DNA of 64,000 nucleotides from Mycolicibacterium flavescens (GCF_001722335.1 NZ_MIHA01000013.1:1-64000), one strand, 5' to 3'; positions 50,677-60,400 are shown, counted from the stretch's first letter. Numbers and translations are program-made. The notes: generated by a model not told the origin, from the letters alone.

Positions 50677-53549
50677 CGGGCGGGCACCGCCGCATCCTGT
50701 TGTTCACCCAGTTCGACGTCGATGCGCGCGCCGAGGCTGCGCAGCACGTCGAGCACCAATCCGACGACGATCAGGTACACCCCCAAATCGAAGAACAGCG
50801 CGGTGACGAACTTGACCTGACCGAGCACCGGCACGTCGATCTCGATCAGCGCCGACGACAACGCCGGCGCCCCCACCAGGATCGAGCCCAGGGCCGTGCC
50901 CGCCGACAGCGTCAGGCCCGCACCGAGGATCTTGCCCGCGTCCAGCGGCAGCGTCTCGCCGAGTTCGTAGCGCCCGCCTGCGAGGTAACGCAGCACCAGC
51001 GCCAGCCCCGCGGTCAGCCCGCCGGCGAACCCGCCGCCGGGAGTGTTGTGCCCGGCGAAGAAGAAGTACGCCGACAGGATCATGATCAGCGGGAAGATGA
51101 TGCGGGTCGCGACCTCCAGGATCAGCGACCGGTGCCGCGGGTCGCGCAACTCACTGCCACGCAACCAGGTGACGTCGCCGAACGCGGGGCTGGTGTTCAG
51201 CGTCGCGGGCACCCGTCCGATGTCGGGCTGGCCGGCGTCGGCGACCCGCGGCGGAGCACCGAAACGCCTGTGCCGGAACACCATCGACGCCACACCCGTC
51301 GCCGCGACCAGCAACACCATGACCTCGCCCATGGTGTCCCAGGCGCGGATGTCGACCAGCAGCACGTTGACCGCGTTGGCGCCGTGGCCGCGGTAGTAGG
51401 CCGCGTCGGGAATCAACGACGCGATCGGGGTGCCGGTGCGCGCGGCCATCGCGTACGCCGCCAGCATCGTCACCGCCGCGCCGACCGCGAGCGCCAGCGC
51501 CGCACGCGGCCAGCGGTGCCGCCTGATGTGCACGCGGTCGGCCTCGGCGGGCAGCGTGCGCAGCACCAACACGAAGATCACCAGCGTCAGCGTCTCGACC
51601 AGGAACTGGGTCAGCGCCAGGTCGGGTGCGCCGTGCAACGCGAAGATCGCGCCGCAGCCGTATCCCGTCACCCCGACCAGCAGCACCGCGGCCAACCGGT
51701 TGCGCATCACCAGCGAGCCCAGCGCCGCGCCGAGGATGATCACGCCGATGACCACCTGCAGCGGCGAACCCCACAGCGCGAAGTTCGGGCGGTCGCGCGC
51801 GCCGACCGCCAGCGCGATCGTCGGCAGCAGCACCAGCGTCGACAGGATCACCGACTGGGTCGCCGGAATCGAACCCCGTTGGGTGACCGCGGTCAGCTCC
51901 ACCGACCAGCGGTCGAGCCACCGCACAACGGCGTCGTAGGCGTGGTCGGCGTTGCCCAGCGGTTCGCGCACCGTGCGCAGCCGTCGCAGCCGCTGCCGGA
52001 AGGCGAACGCCGCGACACCGGTCGCCACCACGAGCACCGAGAGCAGAAGCGGCAGGCTCAGCCCGTGCCAGAGCGCCAGGTGGTAGTCGTCGTTGCCGCC
52101 GGGAACCGTGTCGGCGTAGCCCTCGAGCACGTCGCCGACGCCCACCGGCCAGATGCCGAACGCCAGCCCGGCCGCGGCCAGGATCGCCGGCGAGATCATG
52201 AACGGGATCTCCAGGCGGTGCATCTCGGCGACGCGCTTGCTCGGCTCGCTCTGGACCTTGCGGCCGAACGCGCCGAACAGGAACCGCAGGCTGTAGATGG
52301 TGGTGAACACCGAACCGACCACGATGCCGGCCAGCACGAACGGTGCCGCGTGCCCGAGGTACGGGCTGTGCAGCACGGTCTCGAGGTCGGCCTCCTTGGC
52401 GACGAACCCGAAGAACGGCGGCAGCGCGGCCATGCTCGCGGTCGCGCCGATCGCGATGACGAGCAGCGGACGCGCGCGGTCGCCGAGCCAGGCCAGCCGG
52501 CGGATGTCACGGGTGCCGGTGACGTGGTCGATGATCCCGACGACCATGAACAACGCCGCCTTGAACATCGCGTGCGCCACCAGCATGGCCAGCCCGGCGA
52601 GCATCATGTCGCTGCCGCCCGTGCCGACCATCACCGTGATCAGCCCCAACTGGCTGACGGTGCCGAACGCCAGGATCAGCTTGAGGTCGTATTCGCGCAC
52701 CGCGCGCCAGCCGGCCATCAGCATGGTCAGCAGACCCAGCGAGACCACCATCGGCCGCCACGGGGCCACGTCGGCGAACCCGGGTGTCATCCGCGCGATC
52801 AGGTACACCCCGGCCTTGACCATCGCGGCGGCGTGCAGGTAGGCGCTCACCGGTGTCGGGGCGGCCATCGCGCCCGGCAGCCAGAAGTGCATCGGCACGA
52901 TCGCCGACTTCGACAGCGCACCGATCAGCACCAGCACGACGGCCACCGACACCGCCACACCGCTGGGCGGCGACGCGATCAGCTCCGAGAGCAGGTAGGT
53001 GTCGGCGATCTCGCCGAGCACGATGATGCCGACCAGCATCGCCAGCCCGCCGAACGTGGTGACCAGCAGCGCCTGGGTGGCGGCGCGGCGGCTGGTGACG
53101 CGTTCGGCGTAGTGACCGACGAGCAGGAACGACAGCACCGTCGTGATCTCCCAGAACACGTACAGCAGCAACGTGTTGTCACTGGTGACCAACCCGAACA
53201 TCGCACCCGAGAACGCGACCAGTTCGGCGGCGAAGCTGGGCAGCCGGTTCTCTTTGCGGCCGTCGTGGTGATGGAAGTAGTCGGCGCAGTAGAACAGCAC
53301 GAGCGCGCCGATCGCGAGCACCAGCACGCTCATGATCGCGGCCAGCGAGTCGAAGCGCAGGTTGATGTCCATCGACAACTCGGGCACCCACGGAATGTCG
53401 ACCCGCGTCGAGGAACCCGGGCTCGGCCAGTTGAGCACCACCCAGACCAGCGAGAACAGCGGAACCAGGGCGAGCGGATAGAACGCCATCCGCCCCCAGC
53501 GGTAGACGAGCAGGGGCGCCAGCGCGGTGGCGACCGCGTGGGCTGTCAA
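50673..53549 (-). CDS. mnhA: Na+/H+ antiporter subunit A fused with subunit B
   Basis: The 958-residue protein has an N-terminal NuoL-like part with FWEITTVLSFLLVGHY, KSAIVPMHFWLPGAMAAPTPVSAYLHAAAMVKAGVYL and LGLLTMLMAGWRA, followed by MrpA C-terminal helices and an MnhB domain (AYFFFAGHNTPGGGFAGGLTAGLALVLRY). Thus subunit B is fused, and no separate mnhB is present. The complex exports Na+ for H+ and aids alkali and salt tolerance. The listed start is TTG 53549; an upstream in-frame CTG at 53561 is also possible, since homology seems to start before TTG. A -10-like TAGAAT lies on the minus strand at 53655-53660. Confidence 0.93.
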   Translation of the reverse strand: MTAHAVATALAPLLVYRWGRMAFYPLALVPLFSLVWVVLNWPSPGSSTRVDIPWVPELSMDINLRFDSLAAIMSVLVLAIGALVLFYCADYFHHHDGRKENRLPSFAAELVAFSGAMFGLVTSDNTLLLYVFWEITTVLSFLLVGHYAERVTSRRAATQALLVTTFGGLAMLVGIIVLGEIADTYLLSELIASPPSGVAVSVAVVLVLIGALSKSAIVPMHFWLPGAMAAPTPVSAYLHAAAMVKAGVYLIARMTPGFADVAPWRPMVVSLGLLTMLMAGWRAVREYDLKLILAFGTVSQLGLITVMVGTGGSDMMLAGLAMLVAHAMFKAALFMVVGIIDHVTGTRDIRRLAWLGDRARPLLVIAIGATASMAALPPFFGFVAKEADLETVLHSPYLGHAAPFVLAGIVVGSVFTTIYSLRFLFGAFGRKVQSEPSKRVAEMHRLEIPFMISPAILAAAGLAFGIWPVGVGDVLEGYADTVPGGNDDYHLALWHGLSLPLLLSVLVVATGVAAFAFRQRLRRLRTVREPLGNADHAYDAVVRWLDRWSVELTAVTQRGSIPATQSVILSTLVLLPTIALAVGARDRPNFALWGSPLQVVIGVIILGAALGSLVMRNRLAAVLLVGVTGYGCGAIFALHGAPDLALTQFLVETLTLVIFVLVLRTLPAEADRVHIRRHRWPRAALALAVGAAVTMLAAYAMAARTGTPIASLIPDAAYYRGHGANAVNVLLVDIRAWDTMGEVMVLLVAATGVASMVFRHRRFGAPPRVADAGQPDIGRVPATLNTSPAFGDVTWLRGSELRDPRHRSLILEVATRIIFPLIMILSAYFFFAGHNTPGGGFAGGLTAGLALVLRYLAGGRYELGETLPLDAGKILGAGLTLSAGTALGSILVGAPALSSALIEIDVPVLGQVKFVTALFFDLGVYLIVVGLVLDVLRSLGARIDVELGEQQDAAVPAR

Positions 53550-53742
53550 GACGGCGAGCAGGGCACTCCGATCGGTTGGGCCGACGGCACGCGGCCGCCA
53601 ACCAGGGAACTTCTGGTCGGGGTGTCAGCCGAGTAAGTGGCTTCGGTGATTCACATTCTACGGGGGACGATCCGCGTTACTATCCGGCGTCGTTTCCGGC
53701 GTTGCTGTCGGGCCGGGCGTCACAGCTACCGTCGCAGCCCCC

Positions 53743-55839
53743 TCACCACCAACCGGTGGCCTCGGCGAGTTGGCGCGCCAACTCGTCGACCAGCGTCCGC
53801 ACGTAGGTCGCCGAGAGGTGGTGGGCGTCGTGGTAGACCAGCACATTGCCCTCCACGGCGCGGCACACGTCGGGGCGGCACACCGCGTCGGACAGGTCGA
53901 GCACCGACAGCAGCGGATAGCGGTCGGCGTGTTCCAGCGTCGGGTTGCGTTCGGCCAGCATCTCACTGCGGGGCAGGCCGCAGGTCTCGGGGTCGCCGCC
54001 GTCGGCGAGGCAGTCGACGGGGGCGAACAGCACGCCGTCGCGGAACATCCACGGGGTGTCGCGCAGCCCCAGGATCGGGATCTGCTGGATGCTCAGCTCG
54101 TCCCAGATGCCGAGGTAGCTGTCGGGCACCCGGTCGCCGGGACCGTTCGGGTGTGGCCGGGTGGTGGTGGTGAAGACGTAGTCGGGCCGGTCTACGGTCA
54201 GCGCGTCCATCGCGTCGCGCACCCACACCTTGCACAGCGGGTAGGGGTCTTCGGACCCGGCGATGCGCGGGTCGTCGTCGGTGCTCAGCGGGCAGCCCAT
54301 CTTCAGGTAGGTCACGACGCGGAACCCGTGGCTGCGCCCGACGATGTCCAGCGCGGTGATCCAGTGCTCGGAGTGCGAGCCGCCGGCCAGTGCGATCGTG
54401 CGTGCGGCCGAGGCGTCGCCGTACACGCAGCGGATCACCTCGACGCTGGCGAAATCGGTGATGCAGCCGTCGATGGTGGTGGCCGGGAGATCGTCGGTGG
54501 CCTCCAGCACGCTGGGCCGCATCGGGAGCCTCGGGACACGCGAGTTCTCCAGCAGCGCCCGAGCGCCCGGGTAGTCGCGGCTCGACAGGGTCTGCAGCTC
54601 GACGCCGTTGGCGCGGATCCCCTCGACGTGCCCGCGCCAGGCCAGTGAGGACACCACCAGCGCGACGGCGAGCAGCGCGACGACACCCCCGAGGGCGACC
54701 GCACCGTAGCGGGGGCCGGTCGGAAGGCGGTGCGCGGCACGGTCTTTCGATCCGACGCGGAGCGGATTCTCGACCAGACGCGTCGTCAGGTAGGCCAGCA
54801 CCAGCGACAGCGCGATGATCGCCACGCCCTCGCTGACGCCGACGCCGTCCCGGTCGGTGTGGGCCAGCCAGAAGATCAGCAGCGGCCAGTGCCACAGATA
54901 CAACGAGTAGGCCATCGTCCCGAGCGTGACCAGCGGCGCGGTGGCCAACAGGCGGTTCGGCGCGGGTGGCTCCCGGGTGCCGCTGAGGATCAACAGGATC
55001 GTCGCGCCGACCGGCACCAGCGCCCACGGGCCGGGGAACTCGGCGGCCCCGTCGAGCAGCACACCGCAGGCCAGGATCGCCCCCAACCCGACGACCGCCG
55101 CGACCACCCGCAGCCACCGCGGGCACCGCAGGACCGGCAGCACCGCGGCCGCCAGCATCCCGGCGAGCAGCTCCCAGGCCCGGGCGAACGTGTCGTAGTA
55201 GGCGTGGGACTGGTCGAGTTGGTGAGTGACCAGCGCGTACCAGAACGACAGCACGGTCAGCACAGAGAGCACGCCGACCAGCACCGCCCGCCGGTGCCGC
55301 GCCGCCCCGACGAGCCGCGTCACCAGCGCGATCACCGCAGCCAGGGTCAGCACGCCGACGAAGAACTGGCCCTGCACGGACATCGACCAGATGTGCTGCA
55401 GCGGGCTCACCCCCTCGCCGGCGCGCGTGTAGTCGTTGGCGGAGTCGGCCAGATACCAGTTCTGCCAGTAGAACTGGCTGGCCAGCGCCTGGTCGGCGAA
55501 CTCCTCCCAGCGGGTCTGCGGCTGCACCAGCACGGTCAGCACCGCGGACGCGGCAAGCACCACCACCAGCGCGGGAAGCAGCCGGCGGGCGATGCGGGCG
55601 ACGGCGCGCGGCCACGACTCGTCGGGTTGGTCGCCGGCGGCCTGGCGCAGCAGCCGGCCGCCGAGGAAGAAGCCCGAGAGCACCAGGAACACGTCGACGC
55701 CGCCGGAGACCCGGCCGAACCACACGTGGTAGACGACCACCAGCGCGATCGCCAGACCGCGCAGCCCGTCGAGGTCGCCGCGGATCTGCGTGGTGCGGAT
55801 CGTCGGGCGGGAGGGCGCGACGGTCACGGTGCTGCTCAT
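53743..55839 (-). CDS. acyltransferase-3 membrane protein with C-terminal SGNH domain (OatA-like)
   Basis: The 698-residue protein has about ten TM helices in residues 25-400, with the catalytic-type histidine in LAIALVVVYHVWFGRVSGGVDVFLVLSGFFLGGRLL, and LWHWPLLIFWLA. Residues 440-690 form an SGNH-like external domain with IALAGGSHSEHW and DAHHLSATYV. Such two-part proteins O-acetylate cell-wall or surface glycans. I choose ATG 55839 (MSSTVTVAP); ATG 55881 would add 14 residues. It is on the same strand as the Mrp operon, about 190 bp upstream, so it likely has its own transcript. Confidence 0.9.
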   Translation of the reverse strand: MSSTVTVAPSRPTIRTTQIRGDLDGLRGLAIALVVVYHVWFGRVSGGVDVFLVLSGFFLGGRLLRQAAGDQPDESWPRAVARIARRLLPALVVVLAASAVLTVLVQPQTRWEEFADQALASQFYWQNWYLADSANDYTRAGEGVSPLQHIWSMSVQGQFFVGVLTLAAVIALVTRLVGAARHRRAVLVGVLSVLTVLSFWYALVTHQLDQSHAYYDTFARAWELLAGMLAAAVLPVLRCPRWLRVVAAVVGLGAILACGVLLDGAAEFPGPWALVPVGATILLILSGTREPPAPNRLLATAPLVTLGTMAYSLYLWHWPLLIFWLAHTDRDGVGVSEGVAIIALSLVLAYLTTRLVENPLRVGSKDRAAHRLPTGPRYGAVALGGVVALLAVALVVSSLAWRGHVEGIRANGVELQTLSSRDYPGARALLENSRVPRLPMRPSVLEATDDLPATTIDGCITDFASVEVIRCVYGDASAARTIALAGGSHSEHWITALDIVGRSHGFRVVTYLKMGCPLSTDDDPRIAGSEDPYPLCKVWVRDAMDALTVDRPDYVFTTTTRPHPNGPGDRVPDSYLGIWDELSIQQIPILGLRDTPWMFRDGVLFAPVDCLADGGDPETCGLPRSEMLAERNPTLEHADRYPLLSVLDLSDAVCRPDVCRAVEGNVLVYHDAHHLSATYVRTLVDELARQLAEATGWW

Positions 55840-55954
55840 CGCGATCGCAATCCTGCCCGTTCGAAAGGTGTCGGCGCCCAAACTAACGCGTCAGATTTGG
55901 CGAAGCCAAACGCAGACCCAGGCCGGCACCGTGCCGATGCGGCGCCCGGCCCCG

Positions 55955-56392
55955 CTACGCGATTCGGGTCGGTCTGATCGAGCCGTGAGCCATCGCGGGA
56001 ACGGCGTGACAGATGACGCCGATACCCCAGCCCATGATCGGCCAGACCGGCCAGAAGTACCACGACCCCGCGGTCAGTCCGACGGTCAGCCAGATGTCGA
56101 GCATCAGCAGTGAGCCGGCGAGGTAGCCCGCGACGTGGAACTGGACGCTGCGGCGGGCCGCGCGTCGCAGCGCCGCGCGGCGGGCGGGGTCGTTGCGTCT
56201 CAGGTGAGCGACGGGAAGGTCGGCGGTGAGGGCGTGGAGTTCGGGTCGGGTGCCCGCGGTGAACGCGGTCTGCAGCCGCGACTCGTACTCGGGCATCTCG
56301 AGGTAGCCCTGGGCGAGCGCGAGTCCGAGCAGGCGGGCGGTGGTGTCGCGGTCGGCGTCGCCGGCGCGGATGGTGGCGATGGGCGCGGTCAT
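55955..56392 (-). CDS. DUF1707 protein with 2TM domain
   Basis: The 145-residue product has the DUF1707 start (RAGDADRDTTARLLGLALAQGYLEMPEYESRLQTAF), with the SDADRE-like motif in the form GDADRD, then a basic linker and two TM helices (VAGYLAGSLLMLDIWLTVGLTAGSW and WPIMGWGIGVICHAV). Such proteins are common in actinobacteria and may sense or regulate from the membrane. ATG 56392 is preceded by GAGGAGG. A strong promoter and a dyad lie upstream. Confidence 0.88.
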   Translation of the reverse strand: MTAPIATIRAGDADRDTTARLLGLALAQGYLEMPEYESRLQTAFTAGTRPELHALTADLPVAHLRRNDPARRAALRRAARRSVQFHVAGYLAGSLLMLDIWLTVGLTAGSWYFWPVWPIMGWGIGVICHAVPAMAHGSIRPTRIA

Positions 56393-56408
56393 GGACGGCC
56401 TCCTCGAT

Positions 56409-56423
56409 CTTGACAATGACAAG
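56409..56423. promoter_or_regulatory. 15-bp dyad between promoter and start of the DUF1707 gene
   Basis: The sequence CTTGACAATGACAAG is a dyad matching at all positions except the centre and two flanking bases (CTTGnCAnTGnCAAG). It lies just downstream of the predicted transcription start and would be well placed for a repressor. The TGTCAAGAT element at 56458-56466, which overlaps the -35, is an exact inverted copy of ATCTTGACA at 56407-56415. Confidence 0.5.
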
Positions 56424-56434
56424 TTCTGGGGTCG

Positions 56435-56463
56435 ACTATGCCGCGTCATCTAGCCACTGTCAA
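56435..56463 (-). promoter_or_regulatory. sigma-A type promoter of the DUF1707 gene
   Basis: On the minus strand TTGACA (56458-56463) and CATAGT (56435-56440) are separated by 17 bases. This fits a housekeeping promoter with a perfect -35. A start of transcription is expected near 56428, about 36 bases before the ATG. Confidence 0.7.
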
Positions 56464-56497
56464 GATGCGGGGGGGCTGCGGGGCCGCCTTTCCGGCG

Positions 56498-56555
56498 CGA
56501 ACGTGGGTTACCCGCACGCATTTTTCGAATTTTGCGTGCGGGTAACCCACGTTCG
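56498..56555 (-). terminator. 58-bp perfect inverted repeat, likely terminator of the AAA ATPase gene
   Basis: Two arms of 23 bp (56498-56520 and 56533-56555) are fully complementary around a 12-base loop with TTCGAA. It starts 20 bases after the ATPase stop on the minus strand. No U-tract follows. A function as an L-shaped terminator or a mobile REP-like element are both possible; the arms contain GTGGGTTACCCGC, itself nearly palindromic. Confidence 0.6.
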
Positions 56556-56575
56556 GCGGAAGAAAAAGTAGACGG

Positions 56576-58789
56576 TCAGCGGGCGGCCGAGAAGGCCCGC
56601 AGCGAATCCACCTGCGCCGGGTTCAGCGACGGCCGCACGTTCTCCCGGGCCGCTGCGACGTCGTCGGCCGTCACGTCGGCGGCGTCGATGGAGCGTCGCA
56701 TCGCGGTCAACGCGGCCTCCCGCAACAGCGCCACACAGTCCGCGGCGCTGTAGCCGTCGAGTTCACCGGCCAGCGCGTCGAGGTCGACGTCGGGCGCCAG
56801 CGGGATCGACTTGCCCGCGGTCCGCAGGATGTCGCGGCGCGCTTGGGCGTCGGGAGGCTCGACGAACACCAGCTTCTCCAGCCGGCCCGGCCGCAGCAGC
56901 GCGGGGTCGATCAGGTCCGGCCGGTTGGTCGCGCCGAGCACCACCACATCGCGCAGCGGGTCGATCCCGTCGAGTTCGGTCAGCAGCGCCGCGACCACGC
57001 GATCGGTCACCCCGGAGTCGAAGCTCTGCCCGCGCCGCGGCGCCAGCGCGTCGATCTCGTCGAGGAACACCAGCGACGGCGCCGAGTCGCGCGCCCGCCG
57101 AAACAGTTCGCGCACCGCCTTTTCCGACGACCCAACCCACTTGTCCATCAGCTCGGCGCCCTTGACCGCGTGCACCGACAGCCGCCCCGAACTCGCCAGC
57201 GCCCGCACCACGAACGTCTTTCCGCAGCCCGGCGGACCGTACAGCAGCACACCGCGCGGCGGCGCCACGCCGAGACGCTGGAACGTGTCGGGGTGCTGCA
57301 GCGGCCACAGCACCGCCTCGGTCAGCGCCTGCTTGGTGTCGACCATGTCGCCGACGTCCTCGAGCGTGACCGAACCGACCGACACCTCCTCGGTCGCCGA
57401 CCGCGACAGCGGCCGGATGACCGACGTCGCCCCCATCAGGTCGTCCTGCGTGAGACGCGGCGGCTCACCGTCGGCGCTGGCCCGCGACGCCGCCCGCAGC
57501 GCCGCCTCGCGCACCAGTGCGGCCAGGTCGGCGACGACGAAACCCGGTGTGCGCTGGGCGACTTCGTCGAGATCGAGGTCGTCGGCAGGCACGTCGCGAA
57601 GCAGTACCTCGAGCAGCTGCCGACGGATCGTCCCGTCGGGCAGCGACAGTCCGAGTTCGCGGTCGCACAGGTCGGGCGCGCGCAGCCGCGGGTCGATGCC
57701 GTCGGGCTGCTGCGACGTCGCGACGAACGCCACCCCGCGCGTCGCGACCGCGTTGCGCAGTTCGGCCAGGATCAGCGTGGCCACCGGTTCGGCGGGCCGG
57801 TCCGCGGTGTCGGGCAGCAGCGCGTCGACGTCGGTGATCAGCAGCACCCCGCCGCCGTCGCGCACGGTCGACACCGCCGACGCCACGCTGCTGAGCCGGT
57901 CCTCGGCGCGCAGCGAACCGACCTCGGGCCCGTCGAGTTCGACCAGCCGCCGCTCGGCGCACACCGCTCGCACGAGTGCGGCCTTGCCGACCCCCGCGGG
58001 CCCGGACACCAGCACCCCGAGATTGGCTGTCGCGCCCAGGGTTTCGAGCAGCTCCGGCTGATCGAGCGCAAGCTTGAGCCACTCGGTGAGCCGCTCGGCC
58101 TGCGCCTGCGCACCCTTCAGGTCGGCCACGCTCAGCTCCGGCTGCGAGGGTCCGGTGACCACTGCCTGCGCGGTCGACGGCGTCGACGCCGGCGCGGACG
58201 CCGATCCGCTGCCCCAGGTGACCGACGAATTCGGTTGCACGCTCACCGGTCCGGCCGGATCCGTGCCGGTCACGGTCAGCAGTTCCGAGGTCCAGGTGAT
58301 GCCCACCGACGACGCCAACGCCGCCGTCGCCCGCGAGGCGGGGATGTCCGGGCCCAGTTCACGGGGCAGCAACGACACCGTGTCACCGACCGTCATCACC
58401 TTGCCCAGCAAGGCCTGTCGCAGTGTCGCCGGTGAAATCGACTGGCTCGCCAGCCTCGAACCCGACAGTGTCACCGACCGCGCGCCGTACACGGTCACCG
58501 GCGCCACCAGCACGGTCGCGTCCTCCCGCAGCCCGGCGTTGGACAGCGTGACGTCGTCGAGCAGCGCGGTGCCCGCCGGGACACCCGCCGGCGCCTCCGC
58601 GGCCACCGCCGAGGTGGTACGAGACCCGGTGAGCGACACCGCATCCCACTCGCGAATGCCCAGCGCGGCGATGGCCTCGGGGTGCAGCCTGACCACACCG
58701 CGCCGCGAGTCCAGCGCCGAGGTGTTCAGCCGCGCGGTCAGCGCGAGCTGCCGGTGGGGGACCTCGCCGGTGGTCTGCAGTTCGGTCAC
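56576..58789 (-). CDS. two-module AAA family ATPase (CDC48/VCP-like, Rv0435c-like)
   Basis: The 737-residue protein has a CDC48-N-like N-terminal part (residues 1-200) and two AAA modules. The first Walker A reads GPAGVGKAA and the Walker B ITDVDALL, where the usual Glu after Asp is Val, so this module may bind but not hydrolyse ATP. The second has GPPGCGKTF, LVFLDEIDALAPRRG and GATNRPDLIDPALLRPGRLE, all canonical. It is probably a protein unfoldase or remodeller. The GTG start at 58789 is one base from the pssA stop, so it lies in an operon with psd and pssA. Confidence 0.93.
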   Translation of the reverse strand: MTELQTTGEVPHRQLALTARLNTSALDSRRGVVRLHPEAIAALGIREWDAVSLTGSRTTSAVAAEAPAGVPAGTALLDDVTLSNAGLREDATVLVAPVTVYGARSVTLSGSRLASQSISPATLRQALLGKVMTVGDTVSLLPRELGPDIPASRATAALASSVGITWTSELLTVTGTDPAGPVSVQPNSSVTWGSGSASAPASTPSTAQAVVTGPSQPELSVADLKGAQAQAERLTEWLKLALDQPELLETLGATANLGVLVSGPAGVGKAALVRAVCAERRLVELDGPEVGSLRAEDRLSSVASAVSTVRDGGGVLLITDVDALLPDTADRPAEPVATLILAELRNAVATRGVAFVATSQQPDGIDPRLRAPDLCDRELGLSLPDGTIRRQLLEVLLRDVPADDLDLDEVAQRTPGFVVADLAALVREAALRAASRASADGEPPRLTQDDLMGATSVIRPLSRSATEEVSVGSVTLEDVGDMVDTKQALTEAVLWPLQHPDTFQRLGVAPPRGVLLYGPPGCGKTFVVRALASSGRLSVHAVKGAELMDKWVGSSEKAVRELFRRARDSAPSLVFLDEIDALAPRRGQSFDSGVTDRVVAALLTELDGIDPLRDVVVLGATNRPDLIDPALLRPGRLEKLVFVEPPDAQARRDILRTAGKSIPLAPDVDLDALAGELDGYSAADCVALLREAALTAMRRSIDAADVTADDVAAARENVRPSLNPAQVDSLRAFSAAR

Positions 58790-58790
58790 G

Positions 58791-59642
58791 TCAGGACCCG
58801 GGCCTGCGCAGTCCGAGTCGCATCATCGACCGCCGGTGCGGCTGGGCCCGCCGGATGGCGCGCCGCGCGGCGCGTTGCTGGCGGGGTTTGTCGTCCCAGA
58901 CCTCCGGGTGCGCCGCCAGGAACCGGCGGGTCCGGATCGCGAACGGGATGTGCAGAACGTAGGCGGCGATGATGATCAGGATGACGATGTAGCCGTAGAG
59001 GATCGCCGCGGCGACGCCGATCGCGACCAGCGCCAGCAGCGGGGCCACCATGTTGGGCGGCACCGAGAACGTGTGGATCTTGCGCATCGGGATGGTGCTG
59101 ACCACCAGCAGCGAGACCCCGACCATCCAGATCACGACCGCGATCTCCGACGTCCACCAGCCCTCGCCGAACTGCATCTTCGCCGCCAGCGGGCCGATCG
59201 CGCCGATCGCCCCCGCCGGTGCGGGCATGCCGACGAAGTACTTCTTCTCGTAGTCCGGTTTGTCGACGTCGAGCATCGCGTTGAACCGCGCCAACCGCAG
59301 CACGATGCACACCGCGTACACCAGCACCACGATCCACCCGATCTGCGACTGCGACAGCAGCGTGCCGTAGACGATGAAAGCCGGTGCGACACCGAAGTTC
59401 ACGGCGTCGGCCAGCGAGTCGATCTCCTCGCCCATCTTCGACGTGGCGCCGAGCGCGCGGGCGATGCGCCCGTCGAGCGCGTCGAGGATCGCCGCGACCG
59501 CCAGGAACGCCATCGCCTCGGTGGGCCGGTTGTCCAGCGCCATCTTCACCGCGCTCAACCCGAGGCAGATCGCCGCGACGGTCATCGCGCTGGGCAGGAT
59601 GCGCAGGCTGACGACGCCCCGTTTGATGCGCGGCCGGATCAT
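58791..59642 (-). CDS. pssA: CDP-diacylglycerol-serine O-phosphatidyltransferase
   Basis: PssA makes phosphatidylserine from CDP-diacylglycerol and serine. The 283-residue membrane protein has the CDP-alcohol phosphotransferase motif D-G-x2-A-R-x8-G-x3-D-x3-D, visible in [26 protein letters not shown] at about residues 53-78 across the membrane face, and about seven TM segments. The C-terminus is basic. Its ATG overlaps the psd stop (ATGA). With psd it forms the phosphatidylethanolamine branch. Confidence 0.95.
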   Translation of the reverse strand: MIRPRIKRGVVSLRILPSAMTVAAICLGLSAVKMALDNRPTEAMAFLAVAAILDALDGRIARALGATSKMGEEIDSLADAVNFGVAPAFIVYGTLLSQSQIGWIVVLVYAVCIVLRLARFNAMLDVDKPDYEKKYFVGMPAPAGAIGAIGPLAAKMQFGEGWWTSEIAVVIWMVGVSLLVVSTIPMRKIHTFSVPPNMVAPLLALVAIGVAAAILYGYIVILIIIAAYVLHIPFAIRTRRFLAAHPEVWDDKPRQQRAARRAIRRAQPHRRSMMRLGLRRPGS

Positions 59643-60349
59643 GCCGTCGGCGCCCCTAGTTCGGCCAGCACCGTCTCGCCGCCGAGCGCCCGCTGGCCGA
59701 CGGTCACCAGGATGTTCGAGCCGGCGGGCAGATAGGTGTCCAGCCGCGAGCCGTAGCGGATCAGGCCGTAGGTCTGGCCGATGTCGAGGGTGTCACCGGC
59801 CTTGACGTCGCACACGATGCGCCGCGCCACCAGGCCCGCGATCTGCACCGCGATCACCTGCACGCCGTTCTCGGTGCGGATCAGCACGCTGTTGCGTTCG
59901 TTGTCCTCGCTGGCCGCCTCGAGCTCGGCCGACCCGAACAGGCCGGGGCGGTGCTCGACGGAGACCACCTCACCGCCGATCGGCGCCCGCTGCACATGCG
60001 CGTCGAACACCGACAGGAAGATGCTGATGCGCGGCAACGGGGTTGGGGGTAAACCGAGTTCGGCCGGCGGCGCCGCCTCCTCGATCAGACAGATCAGGCC
60101 GTCGGCGGGCGCGACGATCAGGCCGGGCCGGGTAGGCGGCACCCGGGGCGGATGCCGGAAGAACGCGGCGTTGGCCGCGGCGGCCGCCAGCGCGGTGCCG
60201 CGCAGCCAGCGCTTCCGGTGCCCCAGCGCGGCCACCGCGAGGCTGGCGCCGACGAACGGCAAGCCGGCCGGGTGCATCGGGGGGATCGTGGTCCGGGCCA
60301 GCGCCAAGAGCCGCGCGGGGCCGGATTGCAAATCGGGGCGTCTGGCCAT
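59639..60349 (-). CDS. psd: phosphatidylserine decarboxylase
   Basis: Psd turns phosphatidylserine into phosphatidylethanolamine using a pyruvoyl group formed by self-cleavage. The 236-residue protein is the short type. It has one N-terminal hydrophobic segment, [16 protein letters not shown] with the conserved His, and the cleavage region [10 protein letters not shown]. The expected GS motif is RYGSR. ATG 60349 starts the psd-pssA-AAA operon. Confidence 0.94.
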   Translation of the reverse strand: MARRPDLQSGPARLLALARTTIPPMHPAGLPFVGASLAVAALGHRKRWLRGTALAAAAANAAFFRHPPRVPPTRPGLIVAPADGLICLIEEAAPPAELGLPPTPLPRISIFLSVFDAHVQRAPIGGEVVSVEHRPGLFGSAELEAASEDNERNSVLIRTENGVQVIAVQIAGLVARRIVCDVKAGDTLDIGQTYGLIRYGSRLDTYLPAGSNILVTVGQRALGGETVLAELGAPTA

Positions 60350-60400
60350 CGTGTGGCGATTCTACGGGCCGGGCTGACGCGGTGGCGCTCACCCGTCCGG

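Noticed and set aside
50655..53636. 993-codon plus-strand frame opposite mnhA
   Set aside because: Its composition is Arg/Gln/His-rich, the usual antisense of a membrane protein in GC-rich DNA. MnhA on the minus strand is clear.
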